NCBI RefSeq assembly: GCF_005280585.1 | Contig: NZ_SZVO01000008.1 | Location: 248,001 to 312,000, forward strand | DNA from: Dyadobacter frigoris | Lineage (GTDB): Bacteria > Bacteroidota > Bacteroidia > Cytophagales > Spirosomataceae | Direction of reading: 5' to 3' | DNA: 64,000 nt | Shown here: in pieces, positions 46,184 to 54,600 of the stretch | Layout of the letters: the number at the start of each line of letters is the position of its first letter | How positions within the stretch are numbered: the first letter of the stretch is position 1 | Translations under genes and position numbers: made by a program | The notes under the pieces: model-generated | What the model was told of the DNA's origin: nothing | Database searches by the model: none | What the model saw: the letters and a program-made list of their open reading frames with translations, nothing else

Positions 46184-47551
46184 ATGAACCATTTTAATAT
46201 CAATCGCCGGCAATTCCTCTACGGAGCTACGGCCTCACTTGCACTCAGTACTTTTGGTGCACGCGGGATGGATTTAATTAATCCGGCAAAACCTTTTCGT
46301 GTGGGGCTGATCGGGACAGGATGGTACGGCAAAAGTGATTTGTTCCGGCTGATGCAGGTAGCTCCGGTGGAAGTGATTGCACTTTGTGACGTCGATAAAA
46401 ATCAGCTGTCCGAAGCTGCGAAATTGGTAACCCAGCGTCAGAAATCAGGCAAAACGCCACGATTGTATGGTAATTATCAAAAAATGTTATCTGAAAACGA
46501 GCTTGATATTGTGTTAGTCGGAACACCGGATCACTGGCATTCCCTTCAAATGATCGATGCTGTGAAAGCCGGTGCCCACGTTTATGTGCAAAAGCCGATC
46601 AGTGTGGATGTAATGGAAGGAGAGGCGATGGTTGCAGCTGCGCGGAAATATAATAAAGTGGTACAGGTTGGGACGCAGCGGAAAAGTACACCTCATTTAA
46701 TTGAAGCCAAGAAAAAGATCGTTGACGCAGGTTTGCTTGGGAAAATTTCACATGTGGAAATGTGCTGTTATTACCACATGAAAGCCAATGGAAATCCTCC
46801 GGTACAGGCCGTTCCGGATTTTCTGGACTATGAAATGTGGACTGGCCCGGCGCCGTTGCGGCCTTATGACGGCTCACCGCACGTACGTTGGTGGCGGACT
46901 TTTATGGAATATGGGAACGGAATTATGGGTGATATGTGTATCCATATGTTTGATACTGTCCGTTGGATGTTAAAGCTGGGCTGGCCAAATAAAATCAGCT
47001 CGACAGGAGGAATTTACGTTCAGAAAGAAGGGAAATCCAATATTGCGGATACTCAATCCGCCATTTTTGAATATGATGAGCTGAATTGCGTCTGGCAGCA
47101 CAGATCCTGGGGAACGCCCGCGGATCCGGATTATCCCTGGTCTTTCACTCTTTTTGGTGAAAAAGGTACACTGAGAGCCAGTACAATGTCTTATGATTTT
47201 ACCCCGGAAGGAAAGGGTGAAAAAATCCATGGAGATTGTGTATTTGAAAAGGAAAAATATCCGGAAGATCTTAAAGAAGATAAAATTGAATTAAATGCAG
47301 CTCCGGCAACCCGTTTGCATATGCTTGATTTTATCAGTGCAATAGATAATAGCAGCCGCCCGATTGCTGATATTCAGGAAGGACATATTTCTACGGCCAG
47401 CTGTATCATGGCTAATTTATCCATGAAAACCGGCAGGCCAATTGTTTATGATCCTAAGAAACGGGAAATTATAGGAGATCGCGAAGCAAATGCTTTGTTG
47501 ACACGCCCTTACCGTGATCCTTACAAACATCCGCATCACGACAGGGTTTAG
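46184..47551 (+). CDS. Gfo/Idh/MocA-family oxidoreductase with Tat-type signal
   Basis: A 455-residue NAD(P)-dependent oxidoreductase exported through Tat, as shown by NRRQFLYGATASLALSTFGA at residues 7-26. The Rossmann motif is RVGLIGTGWYGKSDLF. The family motif VQKPISVDVMEGEAMV replaces the usual EKP with QKP, as is common in the Bacteroidota secreted subgroup. A C-terminal GFO/IDH domain has GNGIMGDMCIHMFDTVRWML. Sugar or polyol oxidation in the periplasm is likely; the substrate is unknown. It is followed by a strong terminator. Confidence 0.87.
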   Translation: MNHFNINRRQFLYGATASLALSTFGARGMDLINPAKPFRVGLIGTGWYGKSDLFRLMQVAPVEVIALCDVDKNQLSEAAKLVTQRQKSGKTPRLYGNYQKMLSENELDIVLVGTPDHWHSLQMIDAVKAGAHVYVQKPISVDVMEGEAMVAAARKYNKVVQVGTQRKSTPHLIEAKKKIVDAGLLGKISHVEMCCYYHMKANGNPPVQAVPDFLDYEMWTGPAPLRPYDGSPHVRWWRTFMEYGNGIMGDMCIHMFDTVRWMLKLGWPNKISSTGGIYVQKEGKSNIADTQSAIFEYDELNCVWQHRSWGTPADPDYPWSFTLFGEKGTLRASTMSYDFTPEGKGEKIHGDCVFEKEKYPEDLKEDKIELNAAPATRLHMLDFISAIDNSSRPIADIQEGHISTASCIMANLSMKTGRPIVYDPKKREIIGDREANALLTRPYRDPYKHPHHDRV

Positions 47552-47572
47552 GAAAAAATAAGACTGATTCAG

Positions 47573-47617
47573 TGCAGCATTATTAAGAATATTTTTCTTA
47601 ATAATGCTGCTTTTTTG
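47573..47617 (+). terminator. Terminator after the Gfo/Idh/MocA gene
   Basis: GCAGCATTATTAAGAA paired with TTCTTAATAATGCTGC around a short loop, then TTTTTTG. A 16-bp perfect stem with a U-tract. Confidence 0.9.
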
Positions 47618-47701
47618 TGCGGAATAGCCAACGAAATTCTGATAAATTCAAATGTAACTTCTTTTATACGTAGAAATATTTCTAATTGATGTCCAGGTTT
47701 G

Positions 47702-47737
47702 ACATATTGATTAAAAAATACCTTTTAATCAATATGT
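47702..47737. repeat. Perfect 15-bp inverted repeat upstream of the fibre-like operon
   Basis: ACATATTGATTAAAA (47702-47716) and its exact complement (47723-47737), loop of 6. T-rich sequence follows on the plus strand, so it could be a second terminator, or an operator for a dimeric regulator. Confidence 0.6.
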
Positions 47738-47933
47738 TAGTTGTTTTTCTTTTTGTATTCTGATATTTCGAAAGTATACTAATTTGATAATTAGTACTTT
47801 ATGTTAATAGATAAAAATAAATACAATATAATTATTTGCTTTTTATAAATAAATATAATTATATTTAAAAGTTATTATGTAGAAGTAGTTGGATCAATTC
47901 TCCCTATCACAATTTTTAACTATTCACTTGATT

Positions 47934-48509
47934 ATGAAAAGAAAATTTACTCGTACCGCATCTCTTTGTGCGATGATTTTATCTGTGGGAACATGTGCTT
48001 CTGTATTTGCTCAGGTAGATGGACGTATTGATAGCCACATTATCACTGTCGTTGTACCGCAAGTAGCATTACTGGATTTAGAGTCCAGCAGTACCAAAGA
48101 TTTTACAGCTACTTTTGTTGCCCCTACCGAAGCCGGTAATAAACTTGACGCTCCGCAAGACAATATCACAACATGGTTGAATTATTCCTCCATTCAAACC
48201 TCAACGACTCCAAAACGTGTTGATGTGAAAGCTGCTCCGGTTATTACGGGACTGGATATTCACCTGGTTGCAGCGATTGCATCGGCAGGTACGGTTGGTG
48301 CAAAAGGAACTCCTAATGCTGGTATAACGCTTTCTACTGCCGACCAGCCTTTGATTACTGCAATTGGTAGTGCTTATACGCTAAACGGAGCAAATAATGG
48401 TCATCAGTTGACGTATTCATTTGATACCGTTCTGGACAATGCCAATTACGGTGCATTGCGTTCAGGAAGTACTGCTGTGACTGTCACGTATACTTTGGTT
48501 GACAATTAA
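47934..48509 (+). CDS. Secreted subunit-like protein A of a fibre-like operon (unrecognised family)
   Basis: A 191-residue exported protein. The ATG 47934 (MKRKFTRTASLCAMIL) starts a signal peptide ending at SVFAQ; an upstream in-frame start is unlikely. The mature part is small, beta-rich and low in Cys. It shares with the protein at 52172 the motifs PQVALLDLESSSTKDFT and APTEAGN and the C-terminus SGSTAVTVTYTLVDN, an alternating beta strand as in pilin-like or spore-coat-U-like subunits. As the first gene, set off by a hairpin, it could be the major subunit. Function is inferred from organisation only. Confidence 0.7.
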   Translation: MKRKFTRTASLCAMILSVGTCASVFAQVDGRIDSHIITVVVPQVALLDLESSSTKDFTATFVAPTEAGNKLDAPQDNITTWLNYSSIQTSTTPKRVDVKAAPVITGLDIHLVAAIASAGTVGAKGTPNAGITLSTADQPLITAIGSAYTLNGANNGHQLTYSFDTVLDNANYGALRSGSTAVTVTYTLVDN

Positions 48510-48543
48510 TCCGCGAAAAAATAACAATATTTCTCACATTGAT

Positions 48544-48588
48544 TTTTAAACGAACTGAAATCCCAATATCATTTTGGTTCGTTTAAAA
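48544..48588 (+). repeat. 12-bp intercistronic hairpin after subunit A
   Basis: TTTTAAACGAAC (48544-48555) and its complement (48577-48588), 35 bases after the stop and 17 before the next start. No U-tract follows, so it is better read as a partial terminator or an mRNA-stabilising hairpin between the first and second genes. Confidence 0.65.
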
Positions 48589-48604
48589 TGTATCTATCGT
48601 TATA

Positions 48605-49390
48605 ATGAAATTAATATTAAGATTATTCTTTTTATTAGTTCTCCCAAAGTCTATTTACGCATCTGTTGTAATTGTTAATGGATTGACACATTTACACAGT
48701 ATACCCGACGCCGCCACGAAGGTTCAGGGAGAAATTCTGGTCAGAAATGACGGGAATAAGGATTCGCGTATATTGGTATACCGTCAGGATCTGGTACCTG
48801 CTTGTGGAGAAGCTACAAATTATCCGGAATCCAACAGCCATCAGCGATCATTAGGAAATGGACTTCATACTAATGTGGATGAGAAAATGCTTGCGGGCAG
48901 AGAAGAATATGTAGTAAGGTACACGATTGAACTTGAAAAAGAGAGATCCGCTCCCGGAACATATTGGGAAGTTGTGATGGTTGAAGTAGCCGATCCTGTC
49001 CGTAATGAATTGCAGGGAGGAGTTCAGGTAAACTCTAAAGTCAGGTATGCAATACAAATCATTCTGGATGTAGGTGTCCCCGAAGGCCCTAAATTATCAT
49101 TTGAGAATATTGTTTTTGATAAAGTCGCTCCCAAAAATATACTTCTTAAAGTACAATTGAAGAATAATAGTGAATTCGGTATACGAACTAACGTTGTGTT
49201 GGAAGTGTATGACGGTCAGGGTAATAAGCTAAAAACGACCGACGCTAACAGCAGGATGATGTATCCTGGTTATTGCAATGTATTTGAAATTCCATTGGAC
49301 GCATTGATGCCGGGAAAATACGAATGCGTTATCATCGCTGATACCGGAAAAGATTTATATGGTTCCAATATATCTTTAAAGGTAGATTAA
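48605..49390 (+). CDS. Two-domain periplasmic chaperone-like protein
   Basis: A 261-residue secreted protein with a signal peptide (about residues 1-19, MKLILRLFFLLVLPKSIYA). The mature part looks like two Ig-like beta domains (about 20-145 and 155-261). The first opens SVVIVNGLTHLHSIPDAAT and continues KVQGEILVRNDGNKDSRI; its last strand GTYWEVVMVEVAD alternates hydrophobic residues like the G1 strand of pilus chaperones. Length and order fit a PapD-like chaperone, but I see no sure Arg/Lys anchor pair. It is placed before the large barrel gene, as chaperone before usher. Confidence 0.55.
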   Translation: MKLILRLFFLLVLPKSIYASVVIVNGLTHLHSIPDAATKVQGEILVRNDGNKDSRILVYRQDLVPACGEATNYPESNSHQRSLGNGLHTNVDEKMLAGREEYVVRYTIELEKERSAPGTYWEVVMVEVADPVRNELQGGVQVNSKVRYAIQIILDVGVPEGPKLSFENIVFDKVAPKNILLKVQLKNNSEFGIRTNVVLEVYDGQGNKLKTTDANSRMMYPGYCNVFEIPLDALMPGKYECVIIADTGKDLYGSNISLKVD

Positions 49391-49403
49391 GTACATACTA
49401 TTT

Positions 49404-49444
49404 CAGATTTTTTTCTTACACAGTCTGTGTAAGAAAAAAATCTG
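49404..49444 (+). repeat. Perfect 41-base palindrome between chaperone-like and barrel genes
   Basis: CAGATTTTTTTCTTACACAG (49404-49423), one base, then its exact complement (49425-49444). It starts 14 bases after the chaperone-like stop and ends 20 bases before the barrel start. As RNA it is a 20-bp hairpin with U7 and A7 inside the stem rather than after it, so it is not a classic terminator. It may tune expression between the two genes. Confidence 0.8.
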
Positions 49445-49463
49445 TGATTCATGACAAATCGTA

Positions 49464-52175
49464 TTGGTCCGACTTATCTTCATATTTACATTTTTGATAC
49501 ATTTGGAAGGAGTTTGTCAATCGCAGCCCCTTATCACGTTGTCAAATTCTCCCGGAAAAGTGATTCCAGGGAAACATTTTACATTATTTTTTGACTTAAA
49601 ATTGGCCAGGGAATTTCCGGAGAATCTTCAGGAGGAATTAATTTTACCAGCCAAATGGAATCTGCTTTCGCAACGCAAGCCGGAAAGAGCACCCGGACAA
49701 ACAACCCTGCGGTATTTCTTTGTGATTGGTGTTCCGTCGGATTGTCCCGCAGGAGACTTTCCGGTAATACTGAATATTGAAACAGCTAATACGCAACTTG
49801 CTGCGACGAAAATTTTCGTCACCATTCAGGAAATACATAAAGTTGAAGTATTTATTCTTTCCAAACCGGAATATATTAAAGAAGGCGATAGTCTGAAAAT
49901 TGAATATCTGATCCAAAATGTGGGAAATGTAAAGGAATATATTACCCCAACGACCACTCGTGGAGTAATTATGGCTCATGGAGATAGCCTGAGTGTTGAG
50001 CCCAATGAAAAAATAAAAATCACAGTATCACAAATAATTCCTCATACAGAAACCAATGCCTGGCAGGTTTCTTCGGATCTCACTATTCATCTGAAAGGGG
50101 TAGAAAATTCGGTTTTTCAGGCTACCTCAGTCCCGGTTTTTTCTTCGAGGTTAAAAAAAATAGATCCATATTTTCGTTTTCCGATAGAAGCAGGCGGGGG
50201 ATATTTATCCTATCGATATGGTGACAGAAATTTTGTTGCCTATCAGTATTCGCTTACAGGAAAAGGTTTTGTTGATCAAAAGGCAAAACATTTTGTTGAT
50301 TTTATTATACGTGGCCCAAACCAGTTCAGGTTCCCAAGTATTGGAAATTACGATCAGTATACATTTGGATATCAATATAAAAAATCGACTAATATAACCG
50401 TAGGCGATCATGTGCTTCAATTAAATAATCTGATGGAATTTGCCAGATTTGGCCGTGGAGTCAGGATTGAACAGCAATTCCGGAAATTTGATTATCTGTT
50501 GTTCTATCAAAAAGCGCGTTTTTATTTTAACCAGAAAGAATCCTTTGGTGGGAGGGTAGTTTTTAAATTTAACACTGTCGCCAATGTTGCAATTAACTAT
50601 GACTCTAAAAATATTGTTTTTCGGGGTAATGAATTCTGGTCTAACCTGGTAGGTTTTTCAGGGCAAATCAGATTAAAGGAAATGTCTGCGGAGGCGGAAC
50701 TGGCGACAGGTAATGCCAGAGGAAAAACGGATTATGGCGCTTTTTTGCGTTATCAGCTGATAAAAAAATGGGTTGGTTTATCTGGTAACTTTATATATAC
50801 AGGGAAAAATTTCTATGGCTTTTACAACAACAGTATTCTGGCTAATGGCAATGCAAACTTTAACATTACCCAAAAACTAAATTTGGGATTAAGTGCCAAT
50901 TTTTCCAATGTCAATCCGAGTCTGGACGCAAATGTTTATAGCATTTCTCCAAAGGATAAAAATTATATGGCTTTTATGTCGTATCAATTAAATCTTAAAA
51001 ACCGGCTTTTCGTTTTTTACTCTATTCTTGAAAGAGAAGACAAACAAAAACCTTCCACATACCATTTTTCGGAAAATTTCGGAAATTTATCTTACAGTTT
51101 GTCAATGGAAAAGTTTTCCCTGTTCTATCAGATCCGTTATGGAAAAGCCAGAAATTTATTAATTTCTGATACTTTGGGAAAAAGAGAATCCTTTTCAAAT
51201 ATCATCCAGCCTAATTTCAGGGTTTTTTCAGGTGTTTGGGTAGGTGGTTATCTTGAATATCAGCATACCAGTAAATTCTCGAAAGCTGATATTGTACAGG
51301 ATTTATTTTTTTATGGTGGAAATGTAAGAGTTAATCTTGGAAGATCTTTATTTGCCAATTTTATGTATCGAAATAACTATGCTCCGGACGAGCTTTATGT
51401 CCGCAGAAGTTTTATGGACGCAGCCGTTATTTTAGATTTAAAAAGACATAGGATAACATTTACAGGTGGCCGCTCTTTCATCCCAAATTCACCGGTAATA
51501 AATCAGAATACATTATTCTTTTCCCTGAAATATGCGATTAAGTTAAATTTAGCTTTGGCCAGGAGGAAAAATATAGGAACTGTGAGAGGGAAACTAACCG
51601 GATCCGGATTTTCCAAAGAGGGAAATCTTATACAGTTAGGAAGCCACAAATTTCTGACAGACAGCACGGGAATGTTCTGGTTTGAAGGATTGGCACCGGA
51701 CAGATACTACCTGAGTATTTCACAAAACGAATCCAAAAATGAAGGTGTCGTTCCTAACCAGAAAATGCCGATGTTTCTTGACGTGAAAGCGGACAGTACG
51801 AAGGATATAGAAATTCCACTAACAAGAACGGGGAACATCAGAGGGAAAGTTGATTTTTTAAAACCATCCAGGAATGGTTTGTCCGGGATGTTGAGTCAAA
51901 AACCTACTGTCCTTATTAAGCTGTCTCATGAATCGGAAAGCTTTCTTACAGAATTAAACGAAAAAGATGAATTTTCATTTAAGGAGATGAAACCGGGAAA
52001 TTGGACGCTCACGGCCATTATTACCGGAAGTCAGGATAGATTTGTGATCGACAACGACCAAAAGCAACTCAATATTGAATGTGATAAAACGATGGACGTA
52101 GTTTTCAATATAAGGCCTAACGAGAAAAGAATTCACTTTTCAGAAAAGAGTTTTGAACTGTCTACTAAAAAATGA
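49464..52175 (+). CDS. Large outer-membrane beta-barrel protein, usher-like in position
   Basis: A 903-residue protein that starts with TTG (the only start possible in frame, since TGA precedes it by 12 bases) and has a signal peptide through about residue 20 (VRLIFIFTFLIHLEGVCQSQ). Residues about 22-235 are two Ig/NEW3-like beta domains. About 240-690 is rich in aromatic alternating strands typical of a large beta barrel (YLSYRYGDRNFVAYQYSLTG, FANFMYRNNYAPDELYVRRS). About 700-903 are carboxypeptidase-regulatory-like or Ig-like domains (GTVRGKLTGSGFSKEGNLIQ, TRTGNIRGKVDFLKPSRNGL). Size and layout parallel pilus ushers, but I do not recognise the family. It overlaps the next gene by 4 bases. 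Confidence 0.65.
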   Translation: MVRLIFIFTFLIHLEGVCQSQPLITLSNSPGKVIPGKHFTLFFDLKLAREFPENLQEELILPAKWNLLSQRKPERAPGQTTLRYFFVIGVPSDCPAGDFPVILNIETANTQLAATKIFVTIQEIHKVEVFILSKPEYIKEGDSLKIEYLIQNVGNVKEYITPTTTRGVIMAHGDSLSVEPNEKIKITVSQIIPHTETNAWQVSSDLTIHLKGVENSVFQATSVPVFSSRLKKIDPYFRFPIEAGGGYLSYRYGDRNFVAYQYSLTGKGFVDQKAKHFVDFIIRGPNQFRFPSIGNYDQYTFGYQYKKSTNITVGDHVLQLNNLMEFARFGRGVRIEQQFRKFDYLLFYQKARFYFNQKESFGGRVVFKFNTVANVAINYDSKNIVFRGNEFWSNLVGFSGQIRLKEMSAEAELATGNARGKTDYGAFLRYQLIKKWVGLSGNFIYTGKNFYGFYNNSILANGNANFNITQKLNLGLSANFSNVNPSLDANVYSISPKDKNYMAFMSYQLNLKNRLFVFYSILEREDKQKPSTYHFSENFGNLSYSLSMEKFSLFYQIRYGKARNLLISDTLGKRESFSNIIQPNFRVFSGVWVGGYLEYQHTSKFSKADIVQDLFFYGGNVRVNLGRSLFANFMYRNNYAPDELYVRRSFMDAAVILDLKRHRITFTGGRSFIPNSPVINQNTLFFSLKYAIKLNLALARRKNIGTVRGKLTGSGFSKEGNLIQLGSHKFLTDSTGMFWFEGLAPDRYYLSISQNESKNEGVVPNQKMPMFLDVKADSTKDIEIPLTRTGNIRGKVDFLKPSRNGLSGMLSQKPTVLIKLSHESESFLTELNEKDEFSFKEMKPGNWTLTAIITGSQDRFVIDNDQKQLNIECDKTMDVVFNIRPNEKRIHFSEKSFELSTKK

Positions 52176-52708
52176 GATATCTGTTAATACTTTTGCTTCT
52201 TACAAAATTTTGCTGCTCAAGGGCACAGAATGTCACAGTGGGCATCACGATGCCGTCGGTAGCGCTTTTGGATCTGCTTGGTAACGGTTCAACTGATTTT
52301 ACCTTATCGTCAACGGCACCTTCCGAAGCGGGAAATTCTATAAATACAACGAGTTCAAATTTAGGTACCTGGCTGATTTTTACCTCGGCTATTGCGTCGG
52401 GATTTTCCAGGAGTATCAAAGGTGATGTGAGCGGAACACTGCCGCCGGGTATTCGGCTAAGATTGGATATTTCACCATATACCGGAAGCGGTCAGGGATT
52501 TACCGGAGGAAATAGCATTGTAACGGGCAATGTATATCTGACAAATACAGCCACAAGTTTTATAGATAATATTAAGGGAGCATTCACGGGTATAGCCTAT
52601 GGATCTGATGGATTTAAATTGAAATATTCACTGGAAGTCCAAACCTATGCGGATATTAGAAGCGGTACGTCTGTCTTAACTGTACGTTACACCATAGTTG
52701 ATAACTAA
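52172..52708 (+). CDS. Secreted subunit-like protein B, paralogue of subunit A
   Basis: A 178-residue exported protein with a signal peptide ending near SRAQ (residue 19). It shares with subunit A the order PSVALLDLLGNGSTDFT, APSEAGNS, TWLIF and the C-terminal RSGTSVLTVRYTIVDN. The start overlaps the barrel gene's stop (ATGA), so translation is coupled, and the next gene starts directly after its stop (TAAATG). It would be a minor or tip subunit if the operon builds a fibre. The family is not known to me. Confidence 0.7.
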   Translation: MRYLLILLLLTKFCCSRAQNVTVGITMPSVALLDLLGNGSTDFTLSSTAPSEAGNSINTTSSNLGTWLIFTSAIASGFSRSIKGDVSGTLPPGIRLRLDISPYTGSGQGFTGGNSIVTGNVYLTNTATSFIDNIKGAFTGIAYGSDGFKLKYSLEVQTYADIRSGTSVLTVRYTIVDN

Positions 52709-53194
52709 ATGAAAATCAGACTACTAATTTTATTGATCTTTGCGGTTAATTTCGTAACCAAGGCTCAGGGCATAACAATTACCAGTGCTACGTCCTGGAC
52801 TGTTTCACCATTATCTTCTGCCAATATTATAACAAAGGCAGGGAAAGATTACGCGGGATTTGAGACAAGTCCGGCCAATCAGACGCTGTTAAAATTAACC
52901 GGAACTGTTCTTTGCTCGATAAATATCCAGCAGGTAACAGGAGCGAACTGGGATTCGAATCTGAAAATTTATGCGCGCAGATCCGGAGCGGGAACAGGCT
53001 TGGCTATTCTGTTGGGAGGTGGAAGTTATCAGCTGGTAACAACAAGTTCCACTCAGCTTTTTACAGCTGCACTGGGGATTTTGTTAGGTAAGGAAGATAT
53101 TCCTATCCAATACCAGATTCAGGGGCTGTCTGTTTTATTACCTGCAAAAAGCTATTCTACAACGATCATGTACACAATTTCAGTTGTTTTGTAG
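52709..53194 (+). CDS. Secreted subunit-like protein C
   Basis: A 161-residue exported protein with a signal peptide ending near VTKAQ (residue 19). The mature part is beta-rich (GITITSATSWTVSPLSSANI, LLKLTGTVLCSINIQQVTG) and ends PAKSYSTTIMYTISVVL, an alternating strand similar to the ends of subunits A and B but without the VALLDL and APxEAGN motifs. It is therefore a more distant member or an adaptor. Its ATG follows the subunit B stop with no gap, so it is made with it. Confidence 0.65.
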   Translation: MKIRLLILLIFAVNFVTKAQGITITSATSWTVSPLSSANIITKAGKDYAGFETSPANQTLLKLTGTVLCSINIQQVTGANWDSNLKIYARRSGAGTGLAILLGGGSYQLVTTSSTQLFTAALGILLGKEDIPIQYQIQGLSVLLPAKSYSTTIMYTISVVL

Positions 53195-53305
53195 CTGTTA
53201 TACTATTCTTTATCAATATTTACTTCCTAAAATTGGCTAGCTGGCATTACCTCCGTTCCAACGCAATGACGTACTTTTATATTCAGGAGATTTTAAAACG
53301 TGTTA

Positions 53306-54463
53306 ATGCAGACAAAAAACTACGACATCATTATTTGCGGAGGAGGAATGGCCGGACTGAGTCTGGTTTACCGTGCTTTGAAAGAGAAAGTCTGGGTTGC
53401 GGAAAGAATATTAATTATAGATAAGGATAGTAAAGACAAAAATGACCGGACCTGGTGTTTCTGGCAAAAGGAAGGGATCGAAAACGAGTTTGAAGATGTC
53501 GTTTATAAACGCTGGAAGGACTTTTTATTTTTCTCCAATAAGGAAGAAAAATTAAAACTGGACACGGGCTCTTATATCTATAAAATGATCAGGAGTATTG
53601 ACTTTTATAAACACGTTCTGGCATATATCCGTCAGTTTGATCAGGTCGATTTTGTTTTTCAGGATATTATTTCCATTGGAAATCATGGTAATAAAGCGGC
53701 TGTGAAAACCTCTGAATCTGTATTTGAATCAAAATATATTTTCAACTCTATTTATAAAAAACCAGAGTTAAAGCCTGAAAACCAATATTTCATTCAGCAT
53801 TTCAAAGGGATAACGATCCGTACCAATCAGTTTAAAACAGATCCCGCGGAAATGTACTTTATGGATTTCAGGACGACGCAGGAAAATGGAACTACGTTTT
53901 TCTATACGCTGCCTTTTAATCAAAATGAAATATTTGTTGAATACACGTTATTTTCAAAATCGCTCCTGAAACCTGAGGAGTACAATTCCAAAATCAAAAT
54001 ATACCTTTCCGAAATATTGCGAATTGATGATTTTGAAATCATCGAAGAAGAATTTGGCGCGATTCCGATGACAGATTTTTCTTTTGAAAGAAGATCGGGA
54101 AACGTAATTAATATTGGGAGCGTAGGTGGGGATACACGCGCCTCTACCGGTTATACGTTTTTGAATACTCAAAAAACGATCTCAAAAATTCTGGATTCCT
54201 TTAAAGAAAATAATCATCCGTTTTTTGAAAAGGAAAACATCAGTAACAAACACAAAGTGCTGGATGCAACCATTTTGAATGTTTTGGATAATGAAATTTA
54301 TAAAGGTGACCAGATTTTTACCGATCTTTTCAACCGTGTCAAAGCGAAAACTATTTTAGCATTTCTTGATGGAGAAAGTACAATTCCGGATGATTTGAAA
54401 ATAATGGCCAGCCTTAAAGCGAAGTATTTTATAGGTCCTTTTTTGAAGGTAATTACCAGATGA
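53306..54463 (+). CDS. crtY: Lycopene cyclase (CrtY family)
   Basis: A 385-residue flavoprotein-type cyclase that closes the ends of lycopene to beta-ionone rings. The NAD/FAD motif is IIICGGGMAGLSLVYRAL near the N-terminus, followed by DRTWCFWQKEG, a signature of bacterial lycopene beta-cyclases. Further marks are MDFRTTQENG, EYTLFS, GAIPMTD and INIGSVGGDTRASTGYTF. I start it at ATG 53306; GTG at 53300 is possible. No other carotenoid gene lies nearby, so it is an isolated locus in this window. Confidence 0.87.
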   Translation: MQTKNYDIIICGGGMAGLSLVYRALKEKVWVAERILIIDKDSKDKNDRTWCFWQKEGIENEFEDVVYKRWKDFLFFSNKEEKLKLDTGSYIYKMIRSIDFYKHVLAYIRQFDQVDFVFQDIISIGNHGNKAAVKTSESVFESKYIFNSIYKKPELKPENQYFIQHFKGITIRTNQFKTDPAEMYFMDFRTTQENGTTFFYTLPFNQNEIFVEYTLFSKSLLKPEEYNSKIKIYLSEILRIDDFEIIEEEFGAIPMTDFSFERRSGNVINIGSVGGDTRASTGYTFLNTQKTISKILDSFKENNHPFFEKENISNKHKVLDATILNVLDNEIYKGDQIFTDLFNRVKAKTILAFLDGESTIPDDLKIMASLKAKYFIGPFLKVITR

Positions 54464-54600
54464 GTTGTTTTGACAACAATCAGTTATAAAACTGTTTTAT
54501 ATCATTTCGTGGTAATATTGTAAAATAAGATTATTCTAAGATTTTCGGAACTTACACAACTTTCAAATGGTTTATTAAATGTAAGTTCCGTTAAAAGTGC

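Larger units (their letters stand above)
47552..47933. other. 382-base AT-rich control region before the fibre-like operon
   Basis: No gene. It begins with a strong terminator (47573-47617) and contains a perfect 15-bp inverted repeat (47702-47716 and 47723-47737, 6-base loop). About 140 bases of very AT-rich sequence follow, presumably the promoter region of the downstream operon. No exact TAnnTTTG box was found at a convincing distance. Confidence 0.6.

Noticed and set aside
53233..53424. Small frame overlapping the start of the lycopene cyclase gene
   Set aside because: It is a shifted-frame shadow of crtY with no signal or domain.
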